Below, piece by piece: positions 51,101-60,469 of a stretch of 64,000 bases of DNA. Each line of letters begins with the position of its first letter. Positions within the stretch are counted from its first letter, which is position 1. Under the pieces are notes generated by a model. It made no database searches. It saw only the letters and a list, made by a program, of their open reading frames with translations, and was not told the origin of the DNA. A program made the translations under genes and the position numbers. The DNA is from CAVYXZ01 sp965223835 (GTDB taxonomy: Bacteria > Chloroflexota > Anaerolineae > Aggregatilineales > Phototrophicaceae): the NCBI GenBank assembly GCA_965223835.1, contig CBDCXQ010000001.1, positions 1,488,001 to 1,552,000 on the forward strand, written 5' to 3'.

Positions 51101-51772
51101 TTAGTTATTTTTGATAATTGTCCATAGTTGGCGAACTTTTTTCACATCAACCATAGCATCTGTGCGGGCCGCGTTGCCAAAGTGATATTCATGAGCGTGG
51201 ACGGTAGCGATGTATTCTGCCAGATGACCTGGTTTGAGGCCGCCTGATGCGACGAAGCTGAAGTCCTGACCGAAGCGTTGCACCCACTCGCGCAGTCCCG
51301 CACGCCCCGCCCAGGCAGTTACTGCGGGACCGGAGGTCAATATACGGGGCACACTGCCAGCCAGTTCAGTGAGGGTTTGCTCCGGGTTGGTGCATTCATC
51401 CAGCGCGCGGTGAAGGGTAATAGGCACGTCCTGCGCAGTATTGATAACCTCCCTAACGAGGGCGTTATCGAATTCGCCAGTGGCGGTTAATGCGCCGAAG
51501 ACGATGCCATCAATCCCAATTTGAGCCAGTGCAGCCGTATCTGCTAAAATCTGACTAATCTCAGAAGGTGTGTAGATGAAGTCGCGGTCATGGGGGCGGA
51601 CGATGACGTTGATGTTGATGTTGACGACATCCCGGACACGCTGGACGATTTCCAGCGGCGGCGTCAAACCACCGGCAGCAAGATCACGGGAAATTTCGAT
51701 GCTATCAGCACCGCCCTGTTGGGCATGCTGCGCATCCAGTAATGTGGTGGTAGCAATTTCTAATTTAGGCAT
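51101..51772 (-). CDS. cutC: CutC-family protein
   Basis: This is a 223-residue TIM-barrel protein of the CutC family (copper homeostasis protein). Motifs are LEIATTTLLDAQHAQQGGAD followed by SIEISRDLAAGGLTPPLEIV, NVIVRPHDRDFIYTPSEI, IVFGALTATGEFD, ITLHRALDEC and ILTSGPAVTA. The role in copper handling is disputed and the reaction unknown. It is divergent from the M81 peptidase gene with only 29 bases between starts, so their promoters must overlap each other's coding sequence. Convergent with the MFS gene. Confidence 0.92.
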   Translation of the reverse strand: MPKLEIATTTLLDAQHAQQGGADSIEISRDLAAGGLTPPLEIVQRVRDVVNININVIVRPHDRDFIYTPSEISQILADTAALAQIGIDGIVFGALTATGEFDNALVREVINTAQDVPITLHRALDECTNPEQTLTELAGSVPRILTSGPAVTAWAGRAGLREWVQRFGQDFSFVASGGLKPGHLAEYIATVHAHEYHFGNAARTDAMVDVKKVRQLWTIIKNN

Positions 51773-51801
51773 GATGTCATTGTACTGGAAGGATCATAAA
51801 A

Positions 51802-53208
51802 ATGCGTATTGCAATGGGTGGCATCGCAACTGAAAGTTGCACCTTTTCTCCGTTATTAACACAGCTAGATTACTTCCAGGTCCTGCGCGAAGCGGCGATG
51901 TTGACGAATTATCCGTTTTTATCTGAGTTCCCGCAAGCGACCTTTATCCCGACTTTGCATGCCCGCGCGATACCGGGTGGTTCGGTTGAGCGTCAGGCGT
52001 ATGATCATCTTAAAGGTGAATTCCTGGAACGCTTGCAAGCCGTTGGTCCGGTGGACGGCCTGTATTTACAGATGCATGGGGCGATGAATGTACAGGGCAT
52101 GGATGACGCCGAGGGTGACTGGATTGCCGCGGCCCGGGCGGTTGTCGGACCTGATTGTTTGCTGTCAGCTAGCTTCGACCTGCACGGCAATATCTCGCAG
52201 CGCATTATCGATACTCTGGACATGTTGACAACCTATCGCACTGCGCCGCACATCGATTACATGGAAACGCGTGAAAAAGCCGTCATGATGCTCGTGCAAT
52301 CACTGGAACAGGGTGTTCGGCCCCAGATGGCGTTTATCCCGGTGCCAGTGGTGTTGCCCGGTGAAAAGACCAGCACGGAATGGGAACCGGGGCTGAGCCT
52401 GTACGCTAGTTTACCCGCTGTCGATGCGCTTCCGGGCGTGATGGATGCCTCGATTTTTGTCGGCTATGTGTGGGCTGATGAACCGCGTGCGCATGCGACG
52501 ATTGCCGTTACTGGGACGGATGAGGCGGTTATTCAACGCGAGGCCCAACTATTGGCCCGGCAATATTGGGCGGTGCGTGACCAATTTCGCTTTGGCGTCC
52601 GCGCTGGTTCGATTGACGAGTGCATCGAATGGGCACAGGCAGCATTCGAAAGTAGCGTGTTTATCAGTGATTCCGGCGATAATCCGACCGCAGGGGGCGT
52701 CGGTGATACCCCGCTGTTTCTCAAAAGGTTGCTGGCGAATAATGTGCCAGATGCGGTTGTGGCAAGCATTGCGGATGCCACAGCAGTAGCGGTCTGTTAT
52801 GATGCAGGTTTAGGTGACGAAGTTTCAGTTAATCTCGGTGGCAAGCTGGACCCCATTCATGCCCGGCCATTGCCCGTGACTGGTACGATTGTTTACCTCG
52901 ATCAAGCTGACGACGCGACTCAACGGCAGGCGGTGCTGCAAATTGACGGCGTGCAGGTCATCATCACCGAACGGCGCACGCCATTTCATTACATCGCCGA
53001 TTTTCAGCGATTGGGCATTGAACCGCTCGATCATAAAATTGTCGTCGTCAAAATTGGCTATCTCGTGCCCGATTTGAAGGCGGCAGCACCGTTGGCCTTG
53101 ATGGCCCTCAGTCCTGGCGCAGTGGATCAGGCAATTGAACGCCTGCCATTTCAGCGCCTGCAACGTCCGATATATCCGCTGGATGCGAACATGGAGTGGG
53201 AACCATAA
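51802..53208 (+). CDS. M81 family metallopeptidase (MlrC-like)
   Basis: This is a 468-residue zinc peptidase of the MlrC family (DUF1485 plus MlrC C-terminal domain). MlrC degrades linear microcystin and related peptides in sphingomonads; most relatives act on unknown small peptides. Motifs are IAMGGIATESCTFSP, DGLYLQMHGAMNV, SFDLHGNISQRIIDTLD, TYRTAPHIDYMETRE and SDSGDNPTAGGVGDT, with candidate zinc ligands in the HGAMN and DLHGN stretches. AAGGA lies upstream of ATG 51802. It neighbours a carboxypeptidase and ABC importer, which suggests use of external peptides. Substrate unknown. Confidence 0.9.
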   Translation: MRIAMGGIATESCTFSPLLTQLDYFQVLREAAMLTNYPFLSEFPQATFIPTLHARAIPGGSVERQAYDHLKGEFLERLQAVGPVDGLYLQMHGAMNVQGMDDAEGDWIAAARAVVGPDCLLSASFDLHGNISQRIIDTLDMLTTYRTAPHIDYMETREKAVMMLVQSLEQGVRPQMAFIPVPVVLPGEKTSTEWEPGLSLYASLPAVDALPGVMDASIFVGYVWADEPRAHATIAVTGTDEAVIQREAQLLARQYWAVRDQFRFGVRAGSIDECIEWAQAAFESSVFISDSGDNPTAGGVGDTPLFLKRLLANNVPDAVVASIADATAVAVCYDAGLGDEVSVNLGGKLDPIHARPLPVTGTIVYLDQADDATQRQAVLQIDGVQVIITERRTPFHYIADFQRLGIEPLDHKIVVVKIGYLVPDLKAAAPLALMALSPGAVDQAIERLPFQRLQRPIYPLDANMEWEP

Positions 53209-53211
53209 ATC

Positions 53212-54360
53212 TCAACGCTCCTGTAGCTTTTTGGTGACGCCTGCTGCGATCCGTTCCCCGGCTTCACGATAACGCTGGCGCGTCAAAACGGTTTCACCCA
53301 CCAGCGCGTAGGGGATTTCAAGCGCGAGGCCGGGTAATCGGAGGCGTTTCCAGAAGAACTGACCGGCATTCGGTGTGCGCCACCGCGACGGCAGCCGCGC
53401 CACCCGTGCAAAATCAGCCGCTGCATATTCTGGCCCTAGCGCGTCAGCAATTGCCATCGCCCAATCAATGGTCGCTGTGTGGGCTTCGGGGCGGGTTTCC
53501 GGGTTGGGAACATAGGTATAGAGGCCACTGGTATTGGTTGCACCGGGAGCATGAAAGTCAAGCCAGAGTGCTGGTTGACACCGAGTTCGCCAGCGGCGCA
53601 CGTCGCGTTGAAGAACGAGGGTTTCATGTCTCATTGGCGCACCGTCGGGGTAGCTGCCCCAGGCCCGGTTCAGATCGTAGGGGAAATTATCCTTGCCATA
53701 GTCGCCTTGTTCGATGCCATCGATATTGGTCAGCGGGACACACCAGACCAGCGGTGCATCTTCACCCAATGTAGCAATGTGGCGTAAGAAGCCATCCAAC
53801 ACCCATGAGGCTGGTGTTTCGCCCGCATGTTGCCGGGCCACGATATAGAGGCCCGCACGATCGCGCCCATAGCTGTTGCTCAAGCGCACCAGAGGCCGCC
53901 CATTCTGGCTTAAGCCGATGGTGTCCGCGTGCCAGTAATCGTTGGTGTCCACCAGCAACTGATGAATATCTGGCAATCCATAAGGGTAACAGTAGGCCAC
54001 ATCAACGTGCGAGGAAGGTGCATCCAGCATCCACGCAACTTCATGGCGACCATCAGGTAATTCGATCAACGTTCCGGCTGGCAAGCGTTCCCAATCGCCA
54101 TTTTCATGCCGGAACACCGGGCGCATTGCCAGGGGGTCATGAATGCCGCCCAGCATATTACCAATGTGCTGCAAGATCAGCCGGATTGGTCGTTGGTCGC
54201 CAGGAGTCGTATGCTTCACCCGGAGGCAGAACCATAACGTTTCAGGGCCACCATGCGGGTTTGCTGCAAACCGAAGCTCGATTTTATCGGGCATTTCAAC
54301 GAAATGGACGCCGCCAGCATTGCCATAGGGGATGTCGGTGTCGACGCAGAAAGGCATCAT
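53212..54360 (-). CDS. M14-type zinc carboxypeptidase
   Basis: This is a 382-residue M14 carboxypeptidase of the cytosolic-carboxypeptidase branch. The N-terminal beta domain (FCVDTDIPYGNAGGVHFVEM) is followed by the catalytic domain. The zinc ligands are in ARQHAGETPASWVLDGF (HxxE) and LDFHAPGATNT (His), with substrate residues in YDLNRAWG and the catalytic Glu in LALEIPYAL. No signal peptide is seen from ATG 54360, which lies behind AGGT; an upstream extension is unsupported. This type removes C-terminal residues from peptides or proteins. It is convergent with the M81 gene (3-base gap). Likely works on imported peptides. Confidence 0.9.
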   Translation of the reverse strand: MMPFCVDTDIPYGNAGGVHFVEMPDKIELRFAANPHGGPETLWFCLRVKHTTPGDQRPIRLILQHIGNMLGGIHDPLAMRPVFRHENGDWERLPAGTLIELPDGRHEVAWMLDAPSSHVDVAYCYPYGLPDIHQLLVDTNDYWHADTIGLSQNGRPLVRLSNSYGRDRAGLYIVARQHAGETPASWVLDGFLRHIATLGEDAPLVWCVPLTNIDGIEQGDYGKDNFPYDLNRAWGSYPDGAPMRHETLVLQRDVRRWRTRCQPALWLDFHAPGATNTSGLYTYVPNPETRPEAHTATIDWAMAIADALGPEYAAADFARVARLPSRWRTPNAGQFFWKRLRLPGLALEIPYALVGETVLTRQRYREAGERIAAGVTKKLQER

Positions 54361-54394
54361 GCATTTACCTGATTGTGGTTGTATTGAGCGGATT

Positions 54395-55264
54395 TTAACC
54401 GAGGTGAGGTCGTAGCACCATCGCACCAATGTGAATGCCCACATTGACAAGTTCGTATGGGTCGCCGCCGTTGCGTCTGACAGCATAGATGCTGGGGCCG
54501 CTGGCATAGAATACGGTTTGCCCATCGTGCGACCAGAGTGGCGTGCGTGCTGGATTAGCAGTTTGTACAATCGGTTGCGTCCGACCCGTTTTTAGGTCAA
54601 ACACATTCACTTCATAGTGGCCCGATTGCTGTGACATGAAAGCGATAGCAGTTCCATCGGGTGCCCAACTGGGTGACACATCAATGCTCTCCCGATCGGT
54701 CAGCCGCCGGAGGACGTTGCTGGACCAGTTCATCAGGTATATTTCGTGATCGCCTTCATGCAGCGAAGAGAAGGTCAACAGTTGACCATCGGGCGACCAT
54801 ACCAGATCGTGAAAATCGAGTGGCAGTGTATCCACTCGCTGCACATCAGTGGCGTCAGCGGTCATAACATGCATCCGAATTGGTCCGTTTTCGGCTGCGG
54901 TGAAATAGATTTCATGCCCATCGACTGACCAGGCCAGGCTCCGCATATAGACCTGAGATCGAGTCAAGCGTTGTTCCAGATTGCCATTGAAGTTCATCAC
55001 ATAGATGTTGTTCACCCCTTTGATGAAGGCCAGTCTTTCACCATCTGGCGACCAGCGCAAGCGATGTTCCAGGGCCGGCGTTTTGGTCAAATTGCGGGTG
55101 ATCTGATGGGCCACATCCAGCAGGTAAACATCGTTATTCGGGAGTGTACTGGTAAAAGCCATGATGTCGCCCTGCGGCAACCAGCGCCCGCCCAGCCATA
55201 CAAACATGACCAGCCCAACGCACAGGGCGAATAACGCTATTGATAATCTTAGAAACAGTGTCAT
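54395..55264 (-). CDS. TolB-like beta-propeller protein, membrane anchored
   Basis: This is a 289-residue protein. A membrane helix (about 5-27, LSIALFALCVGLVMFVWLGG) is followed by a six-bladed propeller of WD40/TolB type, with repeats such as RLRWSPDGERLAFIKGV, SLAWSVDGHEIYFTAAENG, DLVWSPDGQLLTFSSLHEGD and PSWAPDGTAIAFMSQQSG, then LWSHDGQTVFYASG. ATG 55264 is preferred over the TTG at 55276. Propellers of this type bind proteins or peptides at the cell surface. It precedes the M14 peptidase gene on the same strand by 34 bases and may be cotranscribed. Partner unknown. Confidence 0.87.
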   Translation of the reverse strand: MTLFLRLSIALFALCVGLVMFVWLGGRWLPQGDIMAFTSTLPNNDVYLLDVAHQITRNLTKTPALEHRLRWSPDGERLAFIKGVNNIYVMNFNGNLEQRLTRSQVYMRSLAWSVDGHEIYFTAAENGPIRMHVMTADATDVQRVDTLPLDFHDLVWSPDGQLLTFSSLHEGDHEIYLMNWSSNVLRRLTDRESIDVSPSWAPDGTAIAFMSQQSGHYEVNVFDLKTGRTQPIVQTANPARTPLWSHDGQTVFYASGPSIYAVRRNGGDPYELVNVGIHIGAMVLRPHLG

Positions 55265-55391
55265 CAAGCACACCAATACACAGATCAGATTACACTTACT
55301 ACACTCTGTATGAGCGGGCAGGTTCAGTCGGTTTTAGGCGGGCGCGATGTAATCAAGGTAGAATGAACCTGTTACAGAACGAGGCATGACC

Positions 55392-56153
55392 ATGCGGTTT
55401 GATATTCACAAAGTGCGGACTTACTTGATTAATGAATTCAATGAAGCTCCCGACACGATTGCTCGGATTCGGCATGATGGTACGGATCTAATCCTGGTTG
55501 ATCTGGCAAACGGCGAGTCAGTGATTATTTATCTGATCGAACGATTGCTCACCATCAGTGAGTTAAAGCTGACGTTGACGGAAAACACCGAAGCCAAGTT
55601 GCATACGTTGTTCGTTTTGTGGGGTGACATGCTGCTGCCGCAGGAAGGCAGCAATTACGTACCGGAAGATTGGATGGAGACGCTGTTTACGCTCTACAAT
55701 GGGAAAATCTACGGTTACGATTCCTATGGGCCATATGCATCGGTCTTCCCAGTTTACTTCAACAAGCTGAAGACCGGCTTGCAATATCACATCGTCTACG
55801 GTGATGCCATCAAGGCCGATAACCTGCATTGCGATCATATCCATATTGATTCGCGCTATTTGAAAGGTTTCTGGCGGGTTGCAGATTTCAGTGAGCGCGT
55901 GTCCGGTCATAGTAAACAAAACCAGCGCAAGGGACAGTCGCGGCTCGATAATCAGCGTAACTCGCTGGCGGCTTATTTTCATGTGCTGGATCTACCGGCC
56001 AATGCGGAACGGGCTGCCGTGCGACAGGCCTACTATCAATTGGCCCGCCGCTATCACCCGGATGTCAACGAATCGCCGGATTCGACGGTGCAGATGCAGA
56101 AGATTAATGAGGCCTACCGCCGAATCATGGAGCATTTTGCAAAGGAAGTTTGA
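55392..56153 (+). CDS. J-domain protein with uncharacterised N-terminal domain
   Basis: This is a 253-residue cytoplasmic protein. The C-terminal 65 residues are a J domain (AAYFHVLDLPANAERAAVRQ, YHPDVNESPDSTVQM, KINEAYRRIM) with the HPD tripeptide that stimulates DnaK. The N-terminal 170 residues (for example DGTDLILVDLANGESVIIYL and EDWMETLFTLYNGKIYGYD) match nothing I know and have no zinc motif. GAGG lies seven bases before ATG 55392; the ATG at 55386 is too close to it. The stop overlaps the formiminotransferase start (TGATG). The N-terminal domain probably selects clients, but I cannot name them. Confidence 0.82.
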   Translation: MRFDIHKVRTYLINEFNEAPDTIARIRHDGTDLILVDLANGESVIIYLIERLLTISELKLTLTENTEAKLHTLFVLWGDMLLPQEGSNYVPEDWMETLFTLYNGKIYGYDSYGPYASVFPVYFNKLKTGLQYHIVYGDAIKADNLHCDHIHIDSRYLKGFWRVADFSERVSGHSKQNQRKGQSRLDNQRNSLAAYFHVLDLPANAERAAVRQAYYQLARRYHPDVNESPDSTVQMQKINEAYRRIMEHFAKEV

Positions 56154-57037
56154 TGCCGCTGGTTGAATGTGTCCCCAATTTTTCCGAAGGCCGGCGAGGG
56201 ACGGTAATTGCCGAACTGGTGGCTGTGGTGGAACAAGCTGCTGGCGTTCGGGTATTGGATGTTCACAGCGATGCCGATCATAACCGTACCGTGATTACGT
56301 TTGCCGGGGAGCCGGAACCGGTGGTTGAAGCGGCGTTTATGGTGGTGGCACAGGCTGCTCGCTTGATTGACATGGACCAACATCAGGGTCAACATCCCCG
56401 ATTGGGGGCAACCGATGTGCTGCCGCTGGTGCCGCTTGAAGATATAACCGTAGCGGAATGTGCCGATCTTGCCCGGCGTTTGGGTGAGCGGATCGGTCGT
56501 GAGTTAAACATCCCGGTTTATCTGTATGAAGCAGCAGCGACTCGTCCAGAGCGGGTGAATCTAGCGAATGTGCGGCGCGGTGAATACGAAGGTCTAAAAG
56601 CAACCATTAGCCGTGACCCGGCGCGTCAACCTGATTTTGGACCAACGGTTATCGGTCCCGCCGGAGCGATCGCTATTGGCGCACGCCTGCCGCTCATTGC
56701 CTACAATGTCTACCTGACGACTTCAGATGTTGAGATCGCCCGCAGCATTGCCAAAAAAGTACGCTTTTCCAGCGGTGGCTTGCCCCATGTGAAAGCGTTG
56801 GGCTTGCTGGTGAAGGGGCGGGCACAGGTCTCGATGAACCTGACCAATTATGTGCAGACTCCCATGCATCAGGTCATGGAGTTGGTCCGCAACGAAGCCG
56901 ACCGGCATGGTGTGGCGGTCCATTCCTCAGAATTAGTCGGCCTCATTCCGCAGGCTGCGCTCTTAGCGGCGGTTCGCCATTACCTGCAATTAGACGACTT
57001 CGATCTTGAGCAGACCATTGAGGCCCGCTTACGCTAA
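56153..57037 (+). CDS. ftcD: Glutamate formiminotransferase
   Basis: This is a 294-residue enzyme that transfers the formimino group of formiminoglutamate to tetrahydrofolate in histidine degradation. Motifs are VECVPNFSEGRR, DADHNRTVITFAG, QHPRLGATDVLPLVP, PVYLYEAAATRPERVNLANV and the ARLPLIAYNVYL stretch, ending with a VSMNLTNYVQTPMHQVMEL strand. Only the formiminotransferase part is present; the cyclodeaminase domain of the vertebrate fusion is absent. No other hut genes are nearby, so it may also serve one-carbon transfer. The start overlaps the J-domain gene's stop. The 3' end overlaps the convergent aminotransferase gene by 4 bases. Confidence 0.94.
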   Translation: MPLVECVPNFSEGRRGTVIAELVAVVEQAAGVRVLDVHSDADHNRTVITFAGEPEPVVEAAFMVVAQAARLIDMDQHQGQHPRLGATDVLPLVPLEDITVAECADLARRLGERIGRELNIPVYLYEAAATRPERVNLANVRRGEYEGLKATISRDPARQPDFGPTVIGPAGAIAIGARLPLIAYNVYLTTSDVEIARSIAKKVRFSSGGLPHVKALGLLVKGRAQVSMNLTNYVQTPMHQVMELVRNEADRHGVAVHSSELVGLIPQAALLAAVRHYLQLDDFDLEQTIEARLR

Positions 57038-58194
57038 AGCAAGTCAGTCAGCGCGTCAAACAAGCGGTCACAATCGGCCTGCGTGTTATAACCCTGCATG
57101 GAGATGCGCATGAAATTGTCATCATCAATTCTGCCGCCGGCAACGACTATGTTTTGCTCATAAAGGGCCTGCGCCAGTTCCCACAATCGTTCACGTGGCA
57201 TCGGGATCGCAATCATTTGCGAAAACCATTCATCAAGGTCGGTTGCGATTGGTGCCAAACCAGTGACAGCGCCCAGTCGATTGTGTAATGCTACTGCTCG
57301 GTCATGACATTGCTGGCGCACATCGGGCCAGTTGTGCTGGGCCTGGAATGCAATAGCACCGGGAATCGTCAAGAAGGACGATATGTCGCGGGTCCCCTGC
57401 CATTCGTTGCGGCTGGTAAAGGTCGAGTCCTCACCCCAGCCATGACTGACGACCAACGGAACCAGGTCGGCGTGATGTTCAGGACGCGCATAGAGGAAGC
57501 CTGAGCCTTTGGGTGCAGATAACCACTTGTGGCAATTGCCTGCATAAAAATCAGCGCCAATGGCCTCCATATCCAGGTCAAGCTGGCTGGGGGCATGAGC
57601 GCCATCAATTACCGTCAGAATGCCCGCTGTCCGCGCACGCCCACAGACAGCAGCTACCGGCAGAATTAACGCGGTTGGTGAGGTAATGTGGCTCATGCTA
57701 ATGACTTTTGTGCGCGGCGTGACGGCAGCCCAGAATTCCTCGACTAGCGCTTCATGAGTTGTGACCGGTAAGGTGATGTGGTGCTCAACCAGCCTGGCCC
57801 CGGTCTGCTCACAAACGAACTGCCAGGTTTTGTTGACGGCACCATATTCGTGATTGGTCGTCAGGATTTCGTCACCGGGTTGCAATTGCAACGAACGGGC
57901 GACTGTGTTGATCCCCTGCGTGGCATTGACGACAAAAACAATATTTTCAACCGAGCAATTGAGGTATTCTGCCAACCTGGATCGGGCGTAATCGGTTAAC
58001 TCCACCCGACGGCGGCCCAGAAATTCGACTGGCTGCCATTCAAGTTCGCGCTGCCAGCGTTGATATTCATCAAACACAGGCTTTGGACAGGCTCCATATG
58101 AGCCATGATTAAAAAATGCGACATCAGGGTTGATTAGAAACAGATCACGAAGTTCTTCAGCAGTTGGCGTGTTCACAGGTTGCGTTAACCTCAA
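57034..58194 (-). CDS. Class V aminotransferase-fold enzyme (isopenicillin N epimerase-like)
   Basis: This is a 386-residue PLP enzyme of aminotransferase class V, in the isopenicillin N epimerase/cysteine desulfurase branch. It has VAFFNHGSYGACPKPVFDEY, VVNATQGINTVARSLQL, TVIDGAHAPSQLDLDMEAIG and the PLP-lysine segment YAGNCHKWLSAPKGSGFLYA, then GTRDISSFLTIPGAIAF. No antibiotic biosynthesis genes are nearby, so epimerase naming is by family only; amino-acid desulfurase, lyase or epimerase activity is possible. The gene is convergent with ftcD and its stop overlaps that gene. Confidence 0.88.
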   Translation of the reverse strand: MRLTQPVNTPTAEELRDLFLINPDVAFFNHGSYGACPKPVFDEYQRWQRELEWQPVEFLGRRRVELTDYARSRLAEYLNCSVENIVFVVNATQGINTVARSLQLQPGDEILTTNHEYGAVNKTWQFVCEQTGARLVEHHITLPVTTHEALVEEFWAAVTPRTKVISMSHITSPTALILPVAAVCGRARTAGILTVIDGAHAPSQLDLDMEAIGADFYAGNCHKWLSAPKGSGFLYARPEHHADLVPLVVSHGWGEDSTFTSRNEWQGTRDISSFLTIPGAIAFQAQHNWPDVRQQCHDRAVALHNRLGAVTGLAPIATDLDEWFSQMIAIPMPRERLWELAQALYEQNIVVAGGRIDDDNFMRISMQGYNTQADCDRLFDALTDLL

Positions 58195-58266
58195 TACAGC
58201 TTGAATTAAATTGCCGCCTCAGATTCCCGGTACGGCTCTGGCATCATGATGAGAAAGTACGAGTCG

Positions 58267-59250
58267 CTAATTTTTCAGTTGATCGAGACTGACTTTGTTC
58301 TCCGAGAGCGCTTGCTTAAAGTGTTGGACCGTATTGGCAATACCGGTCGCCAGTGGCGTGTGCGGAACATGACCGATCGCCTTGACCAGTTCCACATCTT
58401 CGGTGCCATCTGGCAGCGGCAGTGCTTGATCGGGAAAAGTGATTTTGCCTGCCATCGCTGGGGCCGCAGTCTCAATCGCCTGGACGACTTCGCTCATGGA
58501 TGCGATGCTGCCACCCAGGTTGTAGACGCCCGCGCCCTCATGCGTGGTGCGCGCGCACTGAATGAAAATTTTCGCCACATCATCGACATACTGGAAGCCA
58601 TTGTAACCCCCAAACGAGATGTGGTAGGGCTGACCGGCGGCGGCAGCCAGCATGGCTTTGGTCGGCGTGGAGGTCATACCCTGATCGCGTCCAGGGCCAT
58701 AAATCGTATATGGTCGCAAGCCGATGCTGTTGATTCCATAATCCTGATGATAGATCGAGGCGGTGCCTTCGTTGGCCTGTTTATAGACCCCATAAAGATT
58801 ACGCGGATTCAAATGCGCATCATGCTTGAGAATGCGGTCAGGGTATTCATCAGGCAGGCCATAAACTGCCATGCTGCTGGCATAGGTTACGTGCGAGATG
58901 TTCAGTTTCTGGGCGGCCTCGAAGATGTTGACTGTACCGACAACGTTTACCCGTGCGCCCAGTGGCGGATTAGCTTTGCAGAATGGCACCTGTAACGCGG
59001 CGAGGTGGATAATATGCGTTGTATCGGCAGCAGTTATCGCATTGGCAACGGCTGCGGTATCGGTGACATCGCCCTGGACGAAATTAACTTGTTCCAGTTC
59101 GGCGGCACTCATAATCAGTTCGAGACGATGTTGGGAGCCACCTAAGTCATAGACCGTTACCTGAACATCCTCCTGTACAAGATTTTTCACGACCCAGGAC
59201 CCTAAGCAGCCGAGTGCGCCGGTCACAAAAAAGTGTTCGCTACTCATCAC
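58267..59250 (-). CDS. NAD-dependent epimerase/dehydratase (extended SDR)
   Basis: This is a 327-residue extended short-chain dehydrogenase with the coenzyme loop VTGALGCLGSWVVKNL, HIIHLAALQVPFCKANP, VVGTVNIFEAA, the active-site YxxxK in NLYGVYKQANEG, and LRPYTIYGPGRDQGMTS. This pattern is typical of sugar-nucleotide epimerases or uronate dehydrogenases. The Ser of the catalytic triad is in YASSMAVYG. It is the last of a minus-strand sugar catabolism cluster beginning beyond 64000, though the gap to the dehydrogenase gene is 76 bases. Substrate unknown. Confidence 0.9.
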   Translation of the reverse strand: MMSSEHFFVTGALGCLGSWVVKNLVQEDVQVTVYDLGGSQHRLELIMSAAELEQVNFVQGDVTDTAAVANAITAADTTHIIHLAALQVPFCKANPPLGARVNVVGTVNIFEAAQKLNISHVTYASSMAVYGLPDEYPDRILKHDAHLNPRNLYGVYKQANEGTASIYHQDYGINSIGLRPYTIYGPGRDQGMTSTPTKAMLAAAAGQPYHISFGGYNGFQYVDDVAKIFIQCARTTHEGAGVYNLGGSIASMSEVVQAIETAAPAMAGKITFPDQALPLPDGTEDVELVKAIGHVPHTPLATGIANTVQHFKQALSENKVSLDQLKN

Positions 59251-59326
59251 TCTATTCCTTATATGTTCATCCCAAAATAAGCAAGACTAAATGCAACACC
59301 TGTCTCACTTTATGATTATCAGCTAA

Positions 59327-60427
59327 TCAGGCGTCCAACTGGCCTTGCATCAAGCCCATTGGCAGCGGTGCCGGGCGGTCCACCGTGCTGGCAATATTGA
59401 TGTGTTGCCCGCTGGCTGACGCTTCGTCCGCGGCCAGCATGACATCCAGTACATGATAGGCCAACGCACCGCTTACCCGGTTGAGGCGTTGGGATTGGAT
59501 GGCATAGGCCATGTCCGCCACACCGATACCGCGTCCCACCTCCGAGCTATACGACAACGGAATTTCGCTCCACGCGTCAGCGCCCGCGCGTCGTACTTTG
59601 ACCGGCCCCCGAAAATGATTCGGGTCAGGCACGCTGAGCGACCCTTCCGACCCATAAATCTCGATGCGGGGCAGGGTATGCGACCAGACATCAAAACTCA
59701 TGATAAGGGTGCCGACTGCACCGCTGACAAAATCGACCACGCTGGCGAGATGGGTCGTCACATCAACATCAATGACCTCGCCATAGTGTGGTTGACTGGT
59801 AATCGTCCGCTGCGGAAAGGTCGTTTTGGTCGAGCCGGTGACGCGCTTAATTGGCCCCAGCAGATGAACCAGGGCGGTCAGGTAGTAGGGACCCATATCG
59901 AGCATCGGGCCACCACCGGCTTTATAATAGAACTCCGGGTTGGGGTGCCAGGATTCATGCCCGTGCCCGGCCATAAACGCGGTTGCTGCGACCGGGGTGC
60001 CAATCCAGCCATCATCAATTAGTTTGCGGCAGGTTTGCAAGCCACCACCCAGGAACGTATCGGGCGCACAACCGACGAGAACGCCTTTTTCTTTGGCTGC
60101 ACTGAGGATTTTTTGTCCATCTGCTCGCGATAGCGCCAGCGGTTTTTCGCTATGAACATGCTTGCCGGCTGCGATGGCGGCGAGATCAACTTCGGCGTGA
60201 GCTTGCGGAATCGTCAGGTTGATGACGATTTCTATATCTGGGTCAGCCAGCAGGTCGTCCACGCGCATGGCTTGAACACCATATTGCTCAGCTTTCGCCT
60301 GGGCACGGTCCATAAACAGGTCGGCACAGGCGACTACATCGAGAATCTCAAAAGATGCACACCACTTGAAATACTGGTCACAGATATTGCCACAGCCGAT
60401 AATGCCAACTTTTACTTTCGAGGTCAT
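59327..60427 (-). CDS. Gfo/Idh/MocA-family oxidoreductase, tandem copy 1
   Basis: This is a 366-residue NAD(P)-dependent dehydrogenase. The Rossmann loop is VGIIGCGNICDQYFK and the catalytic EKP is in VHSEKPLALSR. GGGPMLDMGPYYLTALVHLLG holds the active-site residues of the sugar-dehydrogenase subgroup. It is closely similar along its whole length to the next gene upstream (60470-61579), a tandem duplication. ATG 60427 is preferred to TTG 60433. It likely oxidises a cyclic sugar or sugar acid feeding the isomerase and lactonase in this cluster. Exact substrate unknown. Confidence 0.92.
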   Translation of the reverse strand: MTSKVKVGIIGCGNICDQYFKWCASFEILDVVACADLFMDRAQAKAEQYGVQAMRVDDLLADPDIEIVINLTIPQAHAEVDLAAIAAGKHVHSEKPLALSRADGQKILSAAKEKGVLVGCAPDTFLGGGLQTCRKLIDDGWIGTPVAATAFMAGHGHESWHPNPEFYYKAGGGPMLDMGPYYLTALVHLLGPIKRVTGSTKTTFPQRTITSQPHYGEVIDVDVTTHLASVVDFVSGAVGTLIMSFDVWSHTLPRIEIYGSEGSLSVPDPNHFRGPVKVRRAGADAWSEIPLSYSSEVGRGIGVADMAYAIQSQRLNRVSGALAYHVLDVMLAADEASASGQHINIASTVDRPAPLPMGLMQGQLDA

Positions 60428-60469
60428 GCTCAATCGTCTTTCATCGCTAAAAACGCAGTAATTAGCTCA

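Noticed and set aside
53805..54398. Plus-strand frame of 197 codons
   Set aside because: Antisense to the M14 carboxypeptidase, with Arg/His/Ser-rich composition typical of a shadow frame.
58246..58995. Plus-strand open frame of 249 codons
   Set aside because: It lies almost wholly antisense to a clear SDR epimerase with all its motifs, and its own product matches no family.
59453..60022. Plus-strand frame of 189 codons
   Set aside because: Antisense to the first tandem dehydrogenase; no family features.
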